DNA of 64,000 nt from Harenicola maris (lineage in GTDB: Bacteria; Pseudomonadota; Alphaproteobacteria; Rhodobacterales; Rhodobacteraceae). The notes under the pieces are model-generated. The model saw only the letters and a list, made by a program, of their open reading frames with translations. It ran no database searches and was not told the origin of the DNA. Where the stretch lies: contig JADQAZ010000001.1 in NCBI GenBank assembly GCA_018524345.1, forward strand, positions 1,488,001 through 1,552,000. The letters are read 5' to 3'. Below, in pieces: positions 1-9,049 of the stretch. A program made the translations under genes and the position numbers. Each line of letters starts with the position of its first letter. The first letter of the stretch is position 1.

Positions 1-266
1 GCGGGCGTTTGGTGATTTTCGAGCATAACCCTTTTAACCCCCTGACCCAGCATGCGGTGCGCAACTGTCCGTTTGACGAGAACGCCGTGTTGATCACGCC
101 GCGTCAGATGCGGGCGCGGTTGCGCCGTGCGGGATGGGAGCAGCCGAAGACGGACTTCCATGTGTTTTTCCCCGGGGCACTGGCCAAGCTGCGGCCCCTA
201 GAGGCCTATCTGCGCTGGTGCGGGATCGGCGGGCAGTATGCCTGTTACGGGGTGGCGCCGGAATGA
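1..266 (+). CDS. Class I SAM-dependent methyltransferase, C-terminal fragment
   Basis: The reading frame is open from the window edge, so only the C-terminal end (about 88 residues) is present. The stretch FEHNPFNPLTQHAVRNCPFD followed by a LITPRQ-type segment resembles the end of class I methyltransferases found next to polyprenyl-phosphate glycosyltransferases. The SAM-binding motifs would lie upstream of the window, so the assignment rests on this short tail. Its stop overlaps the next start in an ATGA, which indicates translational coupling with the GtrA gene and a shared role in lipid-linked sugar metabolism. The substrate is unknown. Confidence 0.7.
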   Translation, partial: GRLVIFEHNPFNPLTQHAVRNCPFDENAVLITPRQMRARLRRAGWEQPKTDFHVFFPGALAKLRPLEAYLRWCGIGGQYACYGVAPE

Positions 267-688
267 GCAGCCCTGCGGACCCTTGCCTTGCCCATGAGGC
301 CCCACGCGCCCCTGCGGCCCTGCGGCGGCAGCTTTGGCGTTATCTTGTGACCGGGGTGATCAATACGGGGCTTGGCCTGTTTGTGATCATCGCCCTGCAC
401 AAAGGGTTTGGCGCCGGGCTTATGCTGTCGAATGCGGCGGGATACGGGGTGGGATTGCTCTGTTCCTTTACGCTCAACCGGTCGTGGACCTTTGCCTCGA
501 CGGGCAGCGTTCTGCCGGCGGCGGCGAAATATCTGGTCCTTGTGGGGATCGCCTTCGGGCTTTGTATCTCGGTGATCACGGGGTTGCAGGGGGCTGGTTT
601 GCCCTATCTGCCCGCGCAGATCACGGGCACCGCCCTTTACAGCATTGTCGTTTTTCTAGGAGCGAAACATGTCATTTTCACCGATTAA
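263..688 (+). CDS. GtrA family membrane protein
   Basis: A small membrane protein of about 141 residues with four hydrophobic segments. It carries the GtrA-family pattern RYLVTGVINTGLG near the start and FxLNRSWTF in the middle. GtrA proteins are thought to help flip polyprenyl-phosphate-linked sugars across the inner membrane. The ATG at 263 was chosen because it overlaps the previous stop (ATGA); an upstream in-frame start at 134 would add residues that look like out-of-frame translation of the methyltransferase. The 3' end overlaps the next gene by 20 nt, as is common for gtrA-gtrB pairs. Confidence 0.9.
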   Translation: MSSPADPCLAHEAPRAPAALRRQLWRYLVTGVINTGLGLFVIIALHKGFGAGLMLSNAAGYGVGLLCSFTLNRSWTFASTGSVLPAAAKYLVLVGIAFGLCISVITGLQGAGLPYLPAQITGTALYSIVVFLGAKHVIFTD

Positions 689-1718
689 GATCGACGAGGC
701 CGCCCCTGCCCCTGTAAGTCGCCCGGCGCCGAGCATGGCGATTGTGGTGCCCTGCCATAACGAGCAGGAGGTGCTGCCGCAGCTGTTCCGCCGGTTGGAA
801 AAGCTGGAGGCTGATCTGCTGGAGCGGGAGGCGATTGGCGGGCCTATGGCGCTGATCCTTGTGGATGACGGATCGACGGATCGCACATGGGAGGCGATCG
901 AGGCGGCGAATACATCCCTTCTGGTTACCGGCATCCGGCTGTCGCGCAATCACGGGCATCAGCATGCGCTGTTTGCCGGATTGATGAAGGCCGATGCGGA
1001 TGTTGTGGTCAGCATGGATGCGGATTTGCAGGATGATCCCGATGCGGTGATCGGCATGCTGGAGGCCTATGACAATGGCGCGGAGGTGGTTTACGGCGTG
1101 CGCGGCAGCCGCCGGAAGGACACTTGGTTCAAACGTTGGTCGGCGCAGAAATACTACGCGCTGCTGTCGACCATGGGGGTGGACCTGATCCCCGATCATG
1201 CGGATTTTCGCCTGATGAGCCGCAAGGCGCTGGATGCCCTGTCGGAGTTTGGCGAGACCAATCTGTTCTTGCGCGGTTTGGTGCGGCAGGTGGGCTTTAC
1301 CTCTGCCACGGTCACCTATGACCGCGCCGAGCGGGCGGCGGGGGAGAGCAAATATCCCCTGCACAAGATGATTGCGCTGGCGCTGGAGGGGATTACTTCT
1401 TTCTCCGTGCGGCCCCTGCGGTTGATCACGCTGTTGGGCTTTGCCATTGCCAGCCTTGCGTTCCTGTTTACCTTTTATTCGATCTTTGCCTGGATGTTTG
1501 GCAAGACCGTGCCGGGTTGGACCTCTACCGTGGTGCCGATCTATATGCTGGGCGGGGTGCATCTGGTCGCTTTGGGGGTGATCGGGGAATATGTTGGCAA
1601 GATTTACCAAGAGACCAAGGGCCGGCCACGGTTCATCATTGACCGGACGGTGACCGGCGGTGCGGTTGAGGCGCCGATTTCCATGGCCTCGGCAAAAGCG
1701 AGCATGGGATCGCGATGA
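669..1718 (+). CDS. Glycosyltransferase family 2, GtrB/DPM1-like
   Basis: This 349-residue protein begins with a GT-A domain: VVPCHNEQEVLP, then LVDDGSTDRTW, then SMDADLQDDPD (the DxD metal and nucleotide site). Two transmembrane helices lie in the last 100 residues (LITLLGFAIASLAFLFTFY and YMLGGVHLVALGVIGEYVG). This is the architecture of enzymes that move a sugar from a nucleotide donor to undecaprenyl phosphate on the cytoplasmic face (GtrB, ArnC, DPM1 types). An AGGA lies 8 nt before the ATG. It sits between GtrA and a large membrane protein that may use the lipid-linked sugar. The sugar is not predictable. Confidence 0.92.
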   Translation: MSFSPIKIDEAAPAPVSRPAPSMAIVVPCHNEQEVLPQLFRRLEKLEADLLEREAIGGPMALILVDDGSTDRTWEAIEAANTSLLVTGIRLSRNHGHQHALFAGLMKADADVVVSMDADLQDDPDAVIGMLEAYDNGAEVVYGVRGSRRKDTWFKRWSAQKYYALLSTMGVDLIPDHADFRLMSRKALDALSEFGETNLFLRGLVRQVGFTSATVTYDRAERAAGESKYPLHKMIALALEGITSFSVRPLRLITLLGFAIASLAFLFTFYSIFAWMFGKTVPGWTSTVVPIYMLGGVHLVALGVIGEYVGKIYQETKGRPRFIIDRTVTGGAVEAPISMASAKASMGSR

Positions 1719-3286
1719 GCCTTGCTGCGGATGAGGGGGCCCTGCGCGGCGGGGTGAGCCTGCGGGTCGGGGCGCCTTTGGTGGCCTTTGTTCTGGCCTC
1801 GCTCTGTGCTGTGCTGCCGATTTTGATGCACAGTTACTTGCCGCTGATTGACCTGCCCAACCATATTGCGCGGATGCATATTGCCGCCCATGGCGACGGG
1901 GCCTTGGCGCGGTATTACACCAGCGAGCTGTCCTTGGTGCCCAATTCGGCGGTGGATTATCTGTGGATGGTCTGGCCCTTTGGCGATGATCCGGTGGTGT
2001 TTTCGAAATATGTCATGGCGTTTTATGCCGTCTCTTTCATCGGGTCGGGGATGTTTCTGGCGCGGGTTATTCACGGGCGCTGGACGCTGTGGTCGGCGGC
2101 TGTTGCGCTGATTGTGTTTAACGGGCCGTTTTTCTGGGGGTTCCAGAATTTCGTGGTCTCGCTGCCGTTTTGCCTTGTGTTCCTTGGGCTTTGGCTGCTG
2201 TTGGAGGCGCGCGGGCTGACGCTGCGGCTGGCGGTGTTCTTTCCCTTGGCTCTGGCGCTCTATCTGATGCATTTCTTTGCCTTCATGATCCTTGCCGTGG
2301 CTGTGTTCGGGCGCGAGGTGCAGGTTGCTGTGACGGGCGGCGGGGCTGCGCCGCGCCGTTTGGGGCGGCTTTTTGCGCTGATGCTGCCCTTTGGGGCGCC
2401 GGTGCTTTGGCTGATCTACGGGATGGTGACGGGGCCTGCGGCGGCACCCGGATCGCGGACGGAGTTCGGGTCGGTGTCGGAGCGGTTTATCGGGCTGTTC
2501 TCTCCCTTTACTTCGGTGAACGCCTGGGGCGTGCCGCCCCTGCAGGTGATCGGCTATCTGGCCGGGGCCTTGGTGGGGCTGTGCCTTGTGACCCTGTTTT
2601 TGCGGCGCGGGCCGCGGCTTGAGGTCAGCCCGAAAATGGTGGGGCCGCTGGTGGCCCTTGGGTTTGCGGCTCTGGTCGCGCCGACATGGCTGAGCGGGGT
2701 GGCCTTGGTGCATTACCGTGTGCCGGTGGTTTTATGTGCGGTGTTCTTTGCAGCGACGCAGTGGCGGGGGCTGTCGCCGCGCAGGGCGGTTTATCTGGCG
2801 CTGTGTATCGGGGTGCTTGTGGGGCTGCGCTCGGTCTATTTCGAGAAGTTCACGGCCCGCTATGACGCCGATATTCGCGATATGCTGGGCGCGATGCAGG
2901 ACCTGCCTGCGGGGGCGCGGGTGTTTCCCGCCCGCGGGCCGGGGATGGAGCAGGACCGGCGGTTTTTCCATGTGCAGGCCTATGCGGTGACAGAGCGCGA
3001 TGCCTTTGTGCCGACGCTGTTTCTGGGCACCCATTCGGTGCAGTTGAAGCCCGAGTGGGAGGCCTATGCCCACCCTGCCCTGTTTGCCGTGGACCTGCGG
3101 CGGATTTTGCAGCAGGACCTGTATCCCGTTCTGCCGAGTGCGCAGTTCATGAGCGATTGGCAGGCGAAATACACCCATGTGCTGCTGCTCGATAAGGACG
3201 AGCGCGGGGTGTCGGATGATCCGCGCCTGACGCTGGAGCGGCGGCAGGGGCAGTTCAGCCTGTTTCGGGTTGCGCCGCCTGTCTGA
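1715..3286 (+). CDS. Polytopic membrane protein, probable glycosyltransferase or ligase of the Gtr module
   Basis: A 523-residue protein with roughly ten hydrophobic segments in the first 380 residues, followed by a soluble C-terminal domain of about 120 residues. No catalytic motif is clear, but PLIDLPNHIARM in the first periplasmic loop has the acidic residue expected in GT-C folds. It starts in an ATGA overlap with the GtrB-like gene, so it is the last gene of the operon. By position it corresponds to the serotype-specific GtrC slot, which transfers the lipid-linked sugar to a surface acceptor; that role is inferred from context. The convergent ABC gene ends 9 nt further on. Confidence 0.8.
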   Translation: MSLAADEGALRGGVSLRVGAPLVAFVLASLCAVLPILMHSYLPLIDLPNHIARMHIAAHGDGALARYYTSELSLVPNSAVDYLWMVWPFGDDPVVFSKYVMAFYAVSFIGSGMFLARVIHGRWTLWSAAVALIVFNGPFFWGFQNFVVSLPFCLVFLGLWLLLEARGLTLRLAVFFPLALALYLMHFFAFMILAVAVFGREVQVAVTGGGAAPRRLGRLFALMLPFGAPVLWLIYGMVTGPAAAPGSRTEFGSVSERFIGLFSPFTSVNAWGVPPLQVIGYLAGALVGLCLVTLFLRRGPRLEVSPKMVGPLVALGFAALVAPTWLSGVALVHYRVPVVLCAVFFAATQWRGLSPRRAVYLALCIGVLVGLRSVYFEKFTARYDADIRDMLGAMQDLPAGARVFPARGPGMEQDRRFFHVQAYAVTERDAFVPTLFLGTHSVQLKPEWEAYAHPALFAVDLRRILQQDLYPVLPSAQFMSDWQAKYTHVLLLDKDERGVSDDPRLTLERRQGQFSLFRVAPPV

Positions 3287-3295
3287 GCGGCGGGG

Positions 3296-5113
3296 TTAGA
3301 CGGCCTCCTCAGCGCTTTGGCGGTGCCACATGGCGGCGTAGTGGCCATCGGCGCTCAGCAGGGCCTCATGGGTGCCGCGTTCGATCACCTGCCCTTTTTC
3401 CAGCACGATGATTTCATCCGCATGGGCGATGGTCGACAGGCGGTGCGCGATGGTGATGACCGTGCGCCCGTCGCCGAGGCGGCGCAGGCTGTCTTGGATG
3501 TCGGCCTCTGTCTGGCTGTCCAGCGCGCTTGTGGCCTCGTCCAGCAGCAGGATGGGCGGGTCTTTGAGGAGCGTTCGGGCGATGCCGACGCGCTGTTTCT
3601 CGCCGCCGGAGAGTTTGAGGCCCCGTTCGCCCACGGTGGTGTCGTAGCCATCCGGCAGGGAGAGGATGAAGTCGTGGATGCGGGCGGCGCGGGCGGCTTC
3701 CTCGACCTCCTCGAACGGGGCATCGGGGTTGCCGTAGGCGATGTTGTAGCGGATCGTGTCGTTGAACAGGACGGTGTCCTGCGGCACCACGCCGATGGAT
3801 TTATGCAGGCTTTCCTGTGTGATCTCGCGGATGTCCTGCCCGTCGATCACCAGCGCCCCTGCGTTCACATCGTAGAAACGGAACAAGAGGCGTCCGATGG
3901 TGCTTTTGCCCGAGCCGGAGGGGCCGACGATGGCGAGCGTATTGCCGGGGGGCACATGGGCCGAGACGCCGCGCAGGATCGGGCGGGTTTCGTCATAGCC
4001 GAATTCGACGTTATCGAGGTGAACCTCGCCGCCCTTGATCGCCAGAGGGGGGGCGTTTGGCGCGTCCGTCACCTCGGCCGGTTGACCCAGCAGGGTGAAC
4101 ATCTCGCCCATATCCACCAAGGCCTGACGGATTTCGCGATAGACCGAGCCGAGGAAGTTCAGCGGCAGGGTGATCTGGATCATATAGGCGTTGACCATGA
4201 CGAAATCGCCCACGGTCAGGGTGCCGTTTTGCACGCCAAAGGCGGCCATGACCATGACGATCACGAGGCTGGTGGTGATGATGAGGGACTGGCCGAAGTT
4301 GAGGAAGGCCAGCGAATAGGCCGTTTTCAGCGCCGCGGATTCATAGCCGCGCATGGCGGCGTCATAGCGGCTGGCCTCGCGCCCCTCTGCCCCGAAATAT
4401 TTGACGGTTTCGAAGTTCAGCAGGCTGTCGATCGCCTTCTGGTTGGCGTCTGTGTCCTGCCGGTTCATCTCGCGCCGGATTTTGACGCGCCATTCGGTAA
4501 CCTTGAAGGTAAAGCCGACATAGAGGGCGATGGTGATGAGGAGCACCACCATATACCAGATGTCAAAGACCACAGCGAGGATAATGGCCACGAGGGCGAG
4601 TTCGAGGATCAGCGGGACGATGTTGAACAGAAGGAACCGCAGCAGGAATTCGACGCCTTTGACGCCGCGCTCGATAATACGGCTGAGGCCGCCTGTCTTG
4701 CGGGTGATGTGGTAGCGCAGGGAAAGCGCGTGGATATGCTGAAAGGTTTCCAGCGCGAGGCGGCGCAGGGCGCGCTGGCCGACGCGGGCAAAGAGCGCAT
4801 CGCGCAGCTGTTGAAAGCCCACGGTCAGAAGGCGGGCCATGCCGTAGGCCACGGTCAACCCGATGGCGCCGAGGGCCAGCATCCATGCCGGATCAAGCGC
4901 GGCCTCGCCAGAGAGCCCGTCCACCGCGCCCTTGTAGAAGACAGGCGTGATCACCGCGATCACCTTGGACAGGATCAGCGCCGCCATGGAGGCGATCACA
5001 TGGGTTTTGAGCCGCGGATTGTCAGCGGGCCACAGATAGGGGGCCACGCGCCGGATGGTGCGCAGGCCGTTGGCACGCTCTTCTTGGGCGCTTGGCTCGG
5101 ATATATCGCTCAT
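3296..5113 (-). CDS. Atm1/HMT1-type ABC exporter, fused permease and ATPase
   Basis: A half-transporter of 605 residues with a six-helix membrane domain at about 35-345 and an ATPase domain at about 360-600. The ATPase has Walker A GPSGSGKST at 397-405, signature LSGGEKQRV and Walker B ILLLDEATSALD. The membrane domain holds LLNFETVKYFGAE at 231-243, which marks the Atm1/HMT1 branch. Mitochondrial and bacterial Atm1 proteins export glutathione-linked sulfur or metal compounds and support Fe-S cluster and heavy-metal homeostasis. The length is normal for the family. It is transcribed alone, convergent with the Gtr-like operon. Confidence 0.93.
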   Translation of the reverse strand: MSDISEPSAQEERANGLRTIRRVAPYLWPADNPRLKTHVIASMAALILSKVIAVITPVFYKGAVDGLSGEAALDPAWMLALGAIGLTVAYGMARLLTVGFQQLRDALFARVGQRALRRLALETFQHIHALSLRYHITRKTGGLSRIIERGVKGVEFLLRFLLFNIVPLILELALVAIILAVVFDIWYMVVLLITIALYVGFTFKVTEWRVKIRREMNRQDTDANQKAIDSLLNFETVKYFGAEGREASRYDAAMRGYESAALKTAYSLAFLNFGQSLIITTSLVIVMVMAAFGVQNGTLTVGDFVMVNAYMIQITLPLNFLGSVYREIRQALVDMGEMFTLLGQPAEVTDAPNAPPLAIKGGEVHLDNVEFGYDETRPILRGVSAHVPPGNTLAIVGPSGSGKSTIGRLLFRFYDVNAGALVIDGQDIREITQESLHKSIGVVPQDTVLFNDTIRYNIAYGNPDAPFEEVEEAARAARIHDFILSLPDGYDTTVGERGLKLSGGEKQRVGIARTLLKDPPILLLDEATSALDSQTEADIQDSLRRLGDGRTVITIAHRLSTIAHADEIIVLEKGQVIERGTHEALLSADGHYAAMWHRQSAEEAV

Positions 5114-5179
5114 GGGAGATCCTGGCTGGCGTATCAGGCCCCCTACCTATGCTGCCGCGCTGCGGATTGCCAGAGGGGG

Positions 5180-5896
5180 TCAGCCCGGAGCCGAGAGGGT
5201 GACGGCGGCGAAGCTGCCTGCGCTGGTGGCACCGGTGTTGTCGGTATCGCAGAAAAAGCCGAGGGTATCGATGCGGCCCGCACCGGTGCCGCCGATATCG
5301 GCGTAGATCTGGCGCAGGTCGAGCGTATTGGCGTGCCATGGCCCGACGTTCTCGGGCAGGCCGCCGGCGACGTAGTGGTGGAAATCGCCGATGATCTTGT
5401 AATCGCCGGGGGCGTATTTGCGGTTGCTCCAGATGATCTCCATCGCCCTGCCCTCGCCCGCGTCATTGGTGAAGCGGATGTAGAACCGCAGGGGGTGATC
5501 GTCGCCCTCGCGAGTGGCCTCGTCGAGGGGGCTGTCGACGGGGGTGGTGACCTGCCATTGCCATGACAGGATCGGCAGGTCGGCAAGGGCGATATCCGTA
5601 TCGCGGGCAAGGATCGAGCCGCTGCCATCGGTGGCGCAGTGGAGCTGGCGGGCGGGCATCTCCTCGCTGGGGGGGCGGATGGTGTAATCGGCGGGGGCGT
5701 AGCGCAGGAATTTGCGGTGGCGCCAGCCCTCGGGCAGGTTCTCTGTGCTGTCCAGCTCGGCCAGCAGGTCCAGCGCGGGGCCGGAGGCCTGAAGCGGGTT
5801 GCCGGTGTCAAAGAAGGGCGGGCGGGTTTTCCAATAGACCCCGGCGGCAAGGGCGATAACGCCAAGGGCGGCGAGGGACTTATACAGCGTTTTCAT
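5180..5896 (-). CDS. DUF3047 domain secreted or membrane-anchored protein
   Basis: This 238-residue protein starts with a hydrophobic segment (LYKSLAALGVIALAAGVYW) that can serve as a signal peptide or anchor. The rest matches the DUF3047 pattern: LSWQWQV, a DDHPLRFYIRF stretch, WSNRKYAPGDYK, and a closing DTDNTGA region with a GFFCDTD motif. The function of the family is unknown; the fold is probably an envelope beta-sandwich. It lies upstream of the Atm1-type gene on the same strand with a 66-nt gap, so the two may be co-transcribed. No strong ribosome-binding site is visible. Confidence 0.8.
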   Translation of the reverse strand: MKTLYKSLAALGVIALAAGVYWKTRPPFFDTGNPLQASGPALDLLAELDSTENLPEGWRHRKFLRYAPADYTIRPPSEEMPARQLHCATDGSGSILARDTDIALADLPILSWQWQVTTPVDSPLDEATREGDDHPLRFYIRFTNDAGEGRAMEIIWSNRKYAPGDYKIIGDFHHYVAGGLPENVGPWHANTLDLRQIYADIGGTGAGRIDTLGFFCDTDNTGATSAGSFAAVTLSAPG

Positions 5897-6081
5897 GGGG
5901 TTTCTCGGGTTTCATGGGGGATCCTTCGGGCGTTTGTGCTGCAGCCTAACGGATGGGGCGGCATTGGCCACAAACGGCTTTGCACATTTGCGCGAGCAAA
6001 GGGGCAAAGGGGGGGCTGCGCCGCGCGGACGCACCGCTGGCAAAGGGCGCTGCGGGGGGACGCGCGGCCTTGCTTGGCGGG

Positions 6082-7284
6082 TTATTCGGGCAGGTCGAAG
6101 ACCTGTCCGGGGTAGATCAGATCCGCATCGCGGATTTGGGAGGCATTGGCCTCGAAGACCTTCACATAGGCGGTGCCATCGCCGTAGCGGTCGGAGGCGA
6201 TGGCCCAGAGGGTTGCGCCCGGCTGTACGGTGACGACCTGCACCGTCAGGGCCGCGCCGGTTTCGGCGGGCACGGGGCGGGCGCGGTCCAGCGCGCGGTC
6301 CAAGACGGCGGCGCTCTCCCGTTTGAAGGGGGTTTCAAAGCGCGAGGCGACCCTGCCTTCCGCGTCGAGCTGGTCAACGCGCAGGGTGTAGACGCCCTCG
6401 GCGACATCGCTCAGCGGGCTTTCCCATGTGCCATCGGGGGCCAGCGGGGCGGTTTTGACGGCGGTGTTGTCGAGGTAGATGCGGACATGGCCGGTGTCGT
6501 CCTCGCTCGCCGTTTCGGGGGCCGCTTTGCCGCGCCCAGTGAGGACGACGGAGCCATCGGTGCCGTAGGAGATCGCGTCAAGGACGAGGGCCTTGGCGGG
6601 AAGGCTCGCGGGGGCTGTGCTGGCGCGGGTGGCGGGTTGCAGGACTTTGACGCCCTCGGCGGAGGCGAGCAGCACGGCGCGGGGGGGATCGGCGGGGGTT
6701 GGTTCGGTGGGTTCTGCGGTTTCTGTGCTGTTATCTGTGATGGGGGCGGATTCGTCCTCTTCCGCCTCTTCCGCCTCGGGCGCGAGGATCGGGGCGAGGA
6801 TCACCGAGGCTTCGGAGCTGGCCACGGGCCCCTCCTCATCGCTTGAGGTCAGGGTCAGGACCTGCGGCGCCTCGGAGCCTGGCAGGTCGAGCATGGCGAC
6901 AAAGCCGCCGCCCTCTTGGGTTTGCACATTGGAGACCTCGACCCCGTCGAGCATGAGCTGCACCGACTGGCCCGGCTCCGCCCGCCCTGCGATCAGGGCG
7001 CCGCCTTGGGGGTCCACCCGCACGACATCGAAGCTGGGCGCGGTTGGGCTGGCCTCTGGCTCCGGCGGGGCCTCGGGCGTGGTTTCGGCGATTTCGGGGG
7101 CTGTGGTTAGGTCAGTGGTTGGGGCTGTGGTTGGGTCAGTGGCTATTGGGGCCAAAGCGCCCTGCCCCTCGGGCGTTTTGCCCTGCTGGGCGAAAAACAC
7201 CGCGCCGCCGAAGCCGAGGCCAAACACCAGCAGCCCCGCGATAAGCGGGGTTCTGGATCGGGCTGTGGTGCTCGGTTCTGGCAT
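6082..7284 (-). CDS. LysM domain envelope protein
   Basis: About 400 residues: an N-terminal membrane anchor (PLIAGLLVFGLGFGGAVFFA), a long Pro/Thr/Glu-rich region, Ig-like middle segments (VRVDPQGGALIAGRAEPGQ and similar) and a C-terminal LysM domain in the last 50 residues (TVQPGATLWAIASDRYGDG to YPGQVFDLPE). LysM binds peptidoglycan, so the protein probably tethers the membrane to the cell wall. The ATG at 7284 was preferred over an upstream start at 7404 because the anchor begins directly after it and an AAAAGG lies before it. Divergent from the LOG-family gene, with 175 nt between them. Confidence 0.88.
   Translation of the reverse strand: MPEPSTTARSRTPLIAGLLVFGLGFGGAVFFAQQGKTPEGQGALAPIATDPTTAPTTDLTTAPEIAETTPEAPPEPEASPTAPSFDVVRVDPQGGALIAGRAEPGQSVQLMLDGVEVSNVQTQEGGGFVAMLDLPGSEAPQVLTLTSSDEEGPVASSEASVILAPILAPEAEEAEEDESAPITDNSTETAEPTEPTPADPPRAVLLASAEGVKVLQPATRASTAPASLPAKALVLDAISYGTDGSVVLTGRGKAAPETASEDDTGHVRIYLDNTAVKTAPLAPDGTWESPLSDVAEGVYTLRVDQLDAEGRVASRFETPFKRESAAVLDRALDRARPVPAETGAALTVQVVTVQPGATLWAIASDRYGDGTAYVKVFEANASQIRDADLIYPGQVFDLPE
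7097..7144. repeat. 24-bp tandem duplication inside the LysM gene
   Basis: Two adjacent 24-bp copies beginning GGGGCTGTGGTT differ at two positions. They encode an eight-residue Thr/Ala/Pro repeat in the disordered linker, so the copy number can vary without breaking the frame. Confidence 0.85.
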
Positions 7285-7459
7285 CAATCGGGCCTTTTTC
7301 TGGTTTGGCTTCGGGTTTCGGCCATCCTTGGGCGCGCCGCGCGTTATCTGGCCGTGGGGGGACAGGCGCCTGCCCTTGCCCCAGCGTAACAGGGGGATTA
7401 TCACGGGTCAAAACACTTCGCCTTTTGGCGCGGTTTCCCCAATACAAGGCTGCTCTCCC

Positions 7460-8038
7460 ATGACCTATGCTCCCCTGTCTGTTGCTGTTTACTGTGGCTC
7501 GCGCGACGGGGCCGATCCGGCCTATGCCAATGGGGCCGAGGCCCTTGGCACCGCGATGGCCGAGGACGGGATGAAGCTGGTCTACGGGGCCGGTGATGTG
7601 GGGCTTATGGGCCGCGTGGCGCGGGCGCATCAGGCAGCGGGGGGCGCGGCCCTTGGGGTCATCCCCGAGCATCTGCTGCGGCGCGAGGTCGGCAAGAGCG
7701 ATCTGAGCCAGTTCATCGTCACCGAGACCATGCATGAGCGTAAGAAGGTCATGTTCATGAATGCCGATGCCGTGGTGGTCATGCCCGGCGGGGCCGGATC
7801 ATTGGACGAGTTTTTCGAGGTGCTGACATGGCGCCAGCTGGACCTGCACCACAAGCCGATTATCTTGATGAATATCAAGGGTTACTGGGACAAACTTAAT
7901 GACCTGATCGACCATGTGATCACCGAAGGGTTTGCCGAGGTGAGCCTGCGTAACGGGCTTCAGGTGGCGCGCAGCACCGAGGATGTTTTGGCCGCCCTGC
8001 GCGATCTGCGTTCGGACAGCAGCGCCGAGACCGAATAG
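7460..8038 (+). CDS. LOG family protein (probable cytokinin riboside 5'-monophosphate phosphoribohydrolase)
   Basis: A Rossmann-fold protein of 192 residues. It has VYCGSRDG near the start, LVYGAGDVGLMG at about 34-45 and ETMHERKK followed by VVMPGGAGSLDEFFE, the nucleotide-binding and catalytic motif of LOG enzymes (usually PGGxGTxxE; here Ser replaces Thr). Family members release the base from nucleoside 5'-monophosphates. The start at 7460 was chosen for the family N terminus; an AAGG lies 10 nt upstream. The longer open frame before it is antisense to the LysM gene. The last 79 nt overlap the 3' end of the convergent rarD gene. Confidence 0.9.
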   Translation: MTYAPLSVAVYCGSRDGADPAYANGAEALGTAMAEDGMKLVYGAGDVGLMGRVARAHQAAGGAALGVIPEHLLRREVGKSDLSQFIVTETMHERKKVMFMNADAVVVMPGGAGSLDEFFEVLTWRQLDLHHKPIILMNIKGYWDKLNDLIDHVITEGFAEVSLRNGLQVARSTEDVLAALRDLRSDSSAETE

Positions 8039-8859
8039 ACCGCCACCCCTAACCAGATCAGCGTGAAGGCCGCCGCGTGCCAGAGCGAGAACGGCTCTGT
8101 GAACACCAGCACGGCGCAGAGGAATTGCAGCGTCGGGTTGAGGTATTGCAGCAGCCCGGTTGTCGCCATGGCGACGCGGCGCGAGCCGTAGGAAAACAGG
8201 ATCAGCGGCACCGCCGTGATCGGCCCCGCGAGCATGAGCAGCCCCGTGGTCTGCGCATCGGTCATGCCGTAGGGCGCGCTGGACCAGAGCAGCCAGAGCA
8301 TGGCAAGGGGGGCGAGCACCGCGACCTCTGCCGCGACGGAGAGGACGGGGCCTGCCTCCATCCGCCGTTTGAACAGGCCGTAGAGGCCGAAGGTCGCCGC
8401 CAGCAGCAAGGAGATCTGCGGCATGGCCCCGAGGCCATAGGTCAGCAGAGCCACCGCCGTGGCCACCATGGCGACGGCGATCCATTGGACGCGGGCCAGA
8501 CGCTCGCCCAGAACCACGCGGCCAAGCAGGACAGAGACCAGCGGGAAGATGTAATAGCCCAGCGAGGATTCCACCGTCCGCCCCACCTGCACCGCCCAGA
8601 TAAAGACGAACCAGTTGCAGGAGATCAGCAGTGCGGCGGCGGGCACGGCGACGGGGTGGAGGCGAAGCAGACCGGCGACCTGACGCAGGCGCCCCTGAAG
8701 CGCCAGCAGCGCGGCAAAGAACACAAGAGACCAGAGCGTGCGATGGGCCAGCACCGTGCCCGGATCGACCTGCGCCAGCTGTTTGTAGAACAGCGGCGAG
8801 AGGCCCCAGATGGTGAAGGTGGCCATGAGGGCCCAGATGCCTTTGGCTGTCTCGCGCAT
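7960..8859 (-). CDS. rarD: RarD-type EamA/DMT family permease
   Basis: This 299-residue protein has ten hydrophobic helices in two EamA repeats. The N terminus KGIWALMATFTIWGLSPLFYK and the following HRTLWSL are typical of RarD. Family members export small metabolites; RarD was named for chloramphenicol sensitivity, but its substrate is not established. The tail is antisense to the last 79 nt of the LOG-family gene, an unusually deep convergent overlap. Confidence 0.9.
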   Translation of the reverse strand: MRETAKGIWALMATFTIWGLSPLFYKQLAQVDPGTVLAHRTLWSLVFFAALLALQGRLRQVAGLLRLHPVAVPAAALLISCNWFVFIWAVQVGRTVESSLGYYIFPLVSVLLGRVVLGERLARVQWIAVAMVATAVALLTYGLGAMPQISLLLAATFGLYGLFKRRMEAGPVLSVAAEVAVLAPLAMLWLLWSSAPYGMTDAQTTGLLMLAGPITAVPLILFSYGSRRVAMATTGLLQYLNPTLQFLCAVLVFTEPFSLWHAAAFTLIWLGVAVYSVSALLSERRSRRAAKTSSVLRAT

Positions 8860-9009
8860 AGGGCCTTGTGAGCGCCCTGCCCGCCCGCGTCAATCACCCA
8901 AAGCCCCCGCATTGGCGCAACCGCAATTTGCGCCAGCAAATTGCCCGGCCCAAGGCCGGGGTTTGCCCCTTTGGGGCGAGCGCCGGGGGCGGGAGAGTTT
9001 GCGGGGTTG

Positions 9010-9030
9010 AGATTTTTCGTCGAAAAATCT
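9010..9030. terminator. Perfect inverted repeat, probable terminator of the sodB-phosphoesterase unit
   Basis: The arms AGATTTTTCG and CGAAAAATCT are perfectly complementary around a single T. The element lies 20 nt past the stop of the minus-strand phosphoesterase gene and 150 nt upstream of rarD. The stem contains T and A runs but no long T tract follows, so it may be a terminator or a Roseobacter-type intergenic hairpin. Confidence 0.5.
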
Positions 9031-9049
9031 GGGGCCGTGGCGGGCCGGG

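Noticed and set aside
678-1610. Long minus-strand frame opposite the GtrB-like gene
   Set aside because: It is rich in Arg, His, Gln and Pro without any domain, as expected for antisense of high-GC coding sequence; the plus strand holds clear GT motifs.
3317-5566. 749-codon plus-strand frame over the Atm1-type gene
   Set aside because: No motif and a composition typical of antisense; the minus strand encodes Walker A, signature and Walker B in order.
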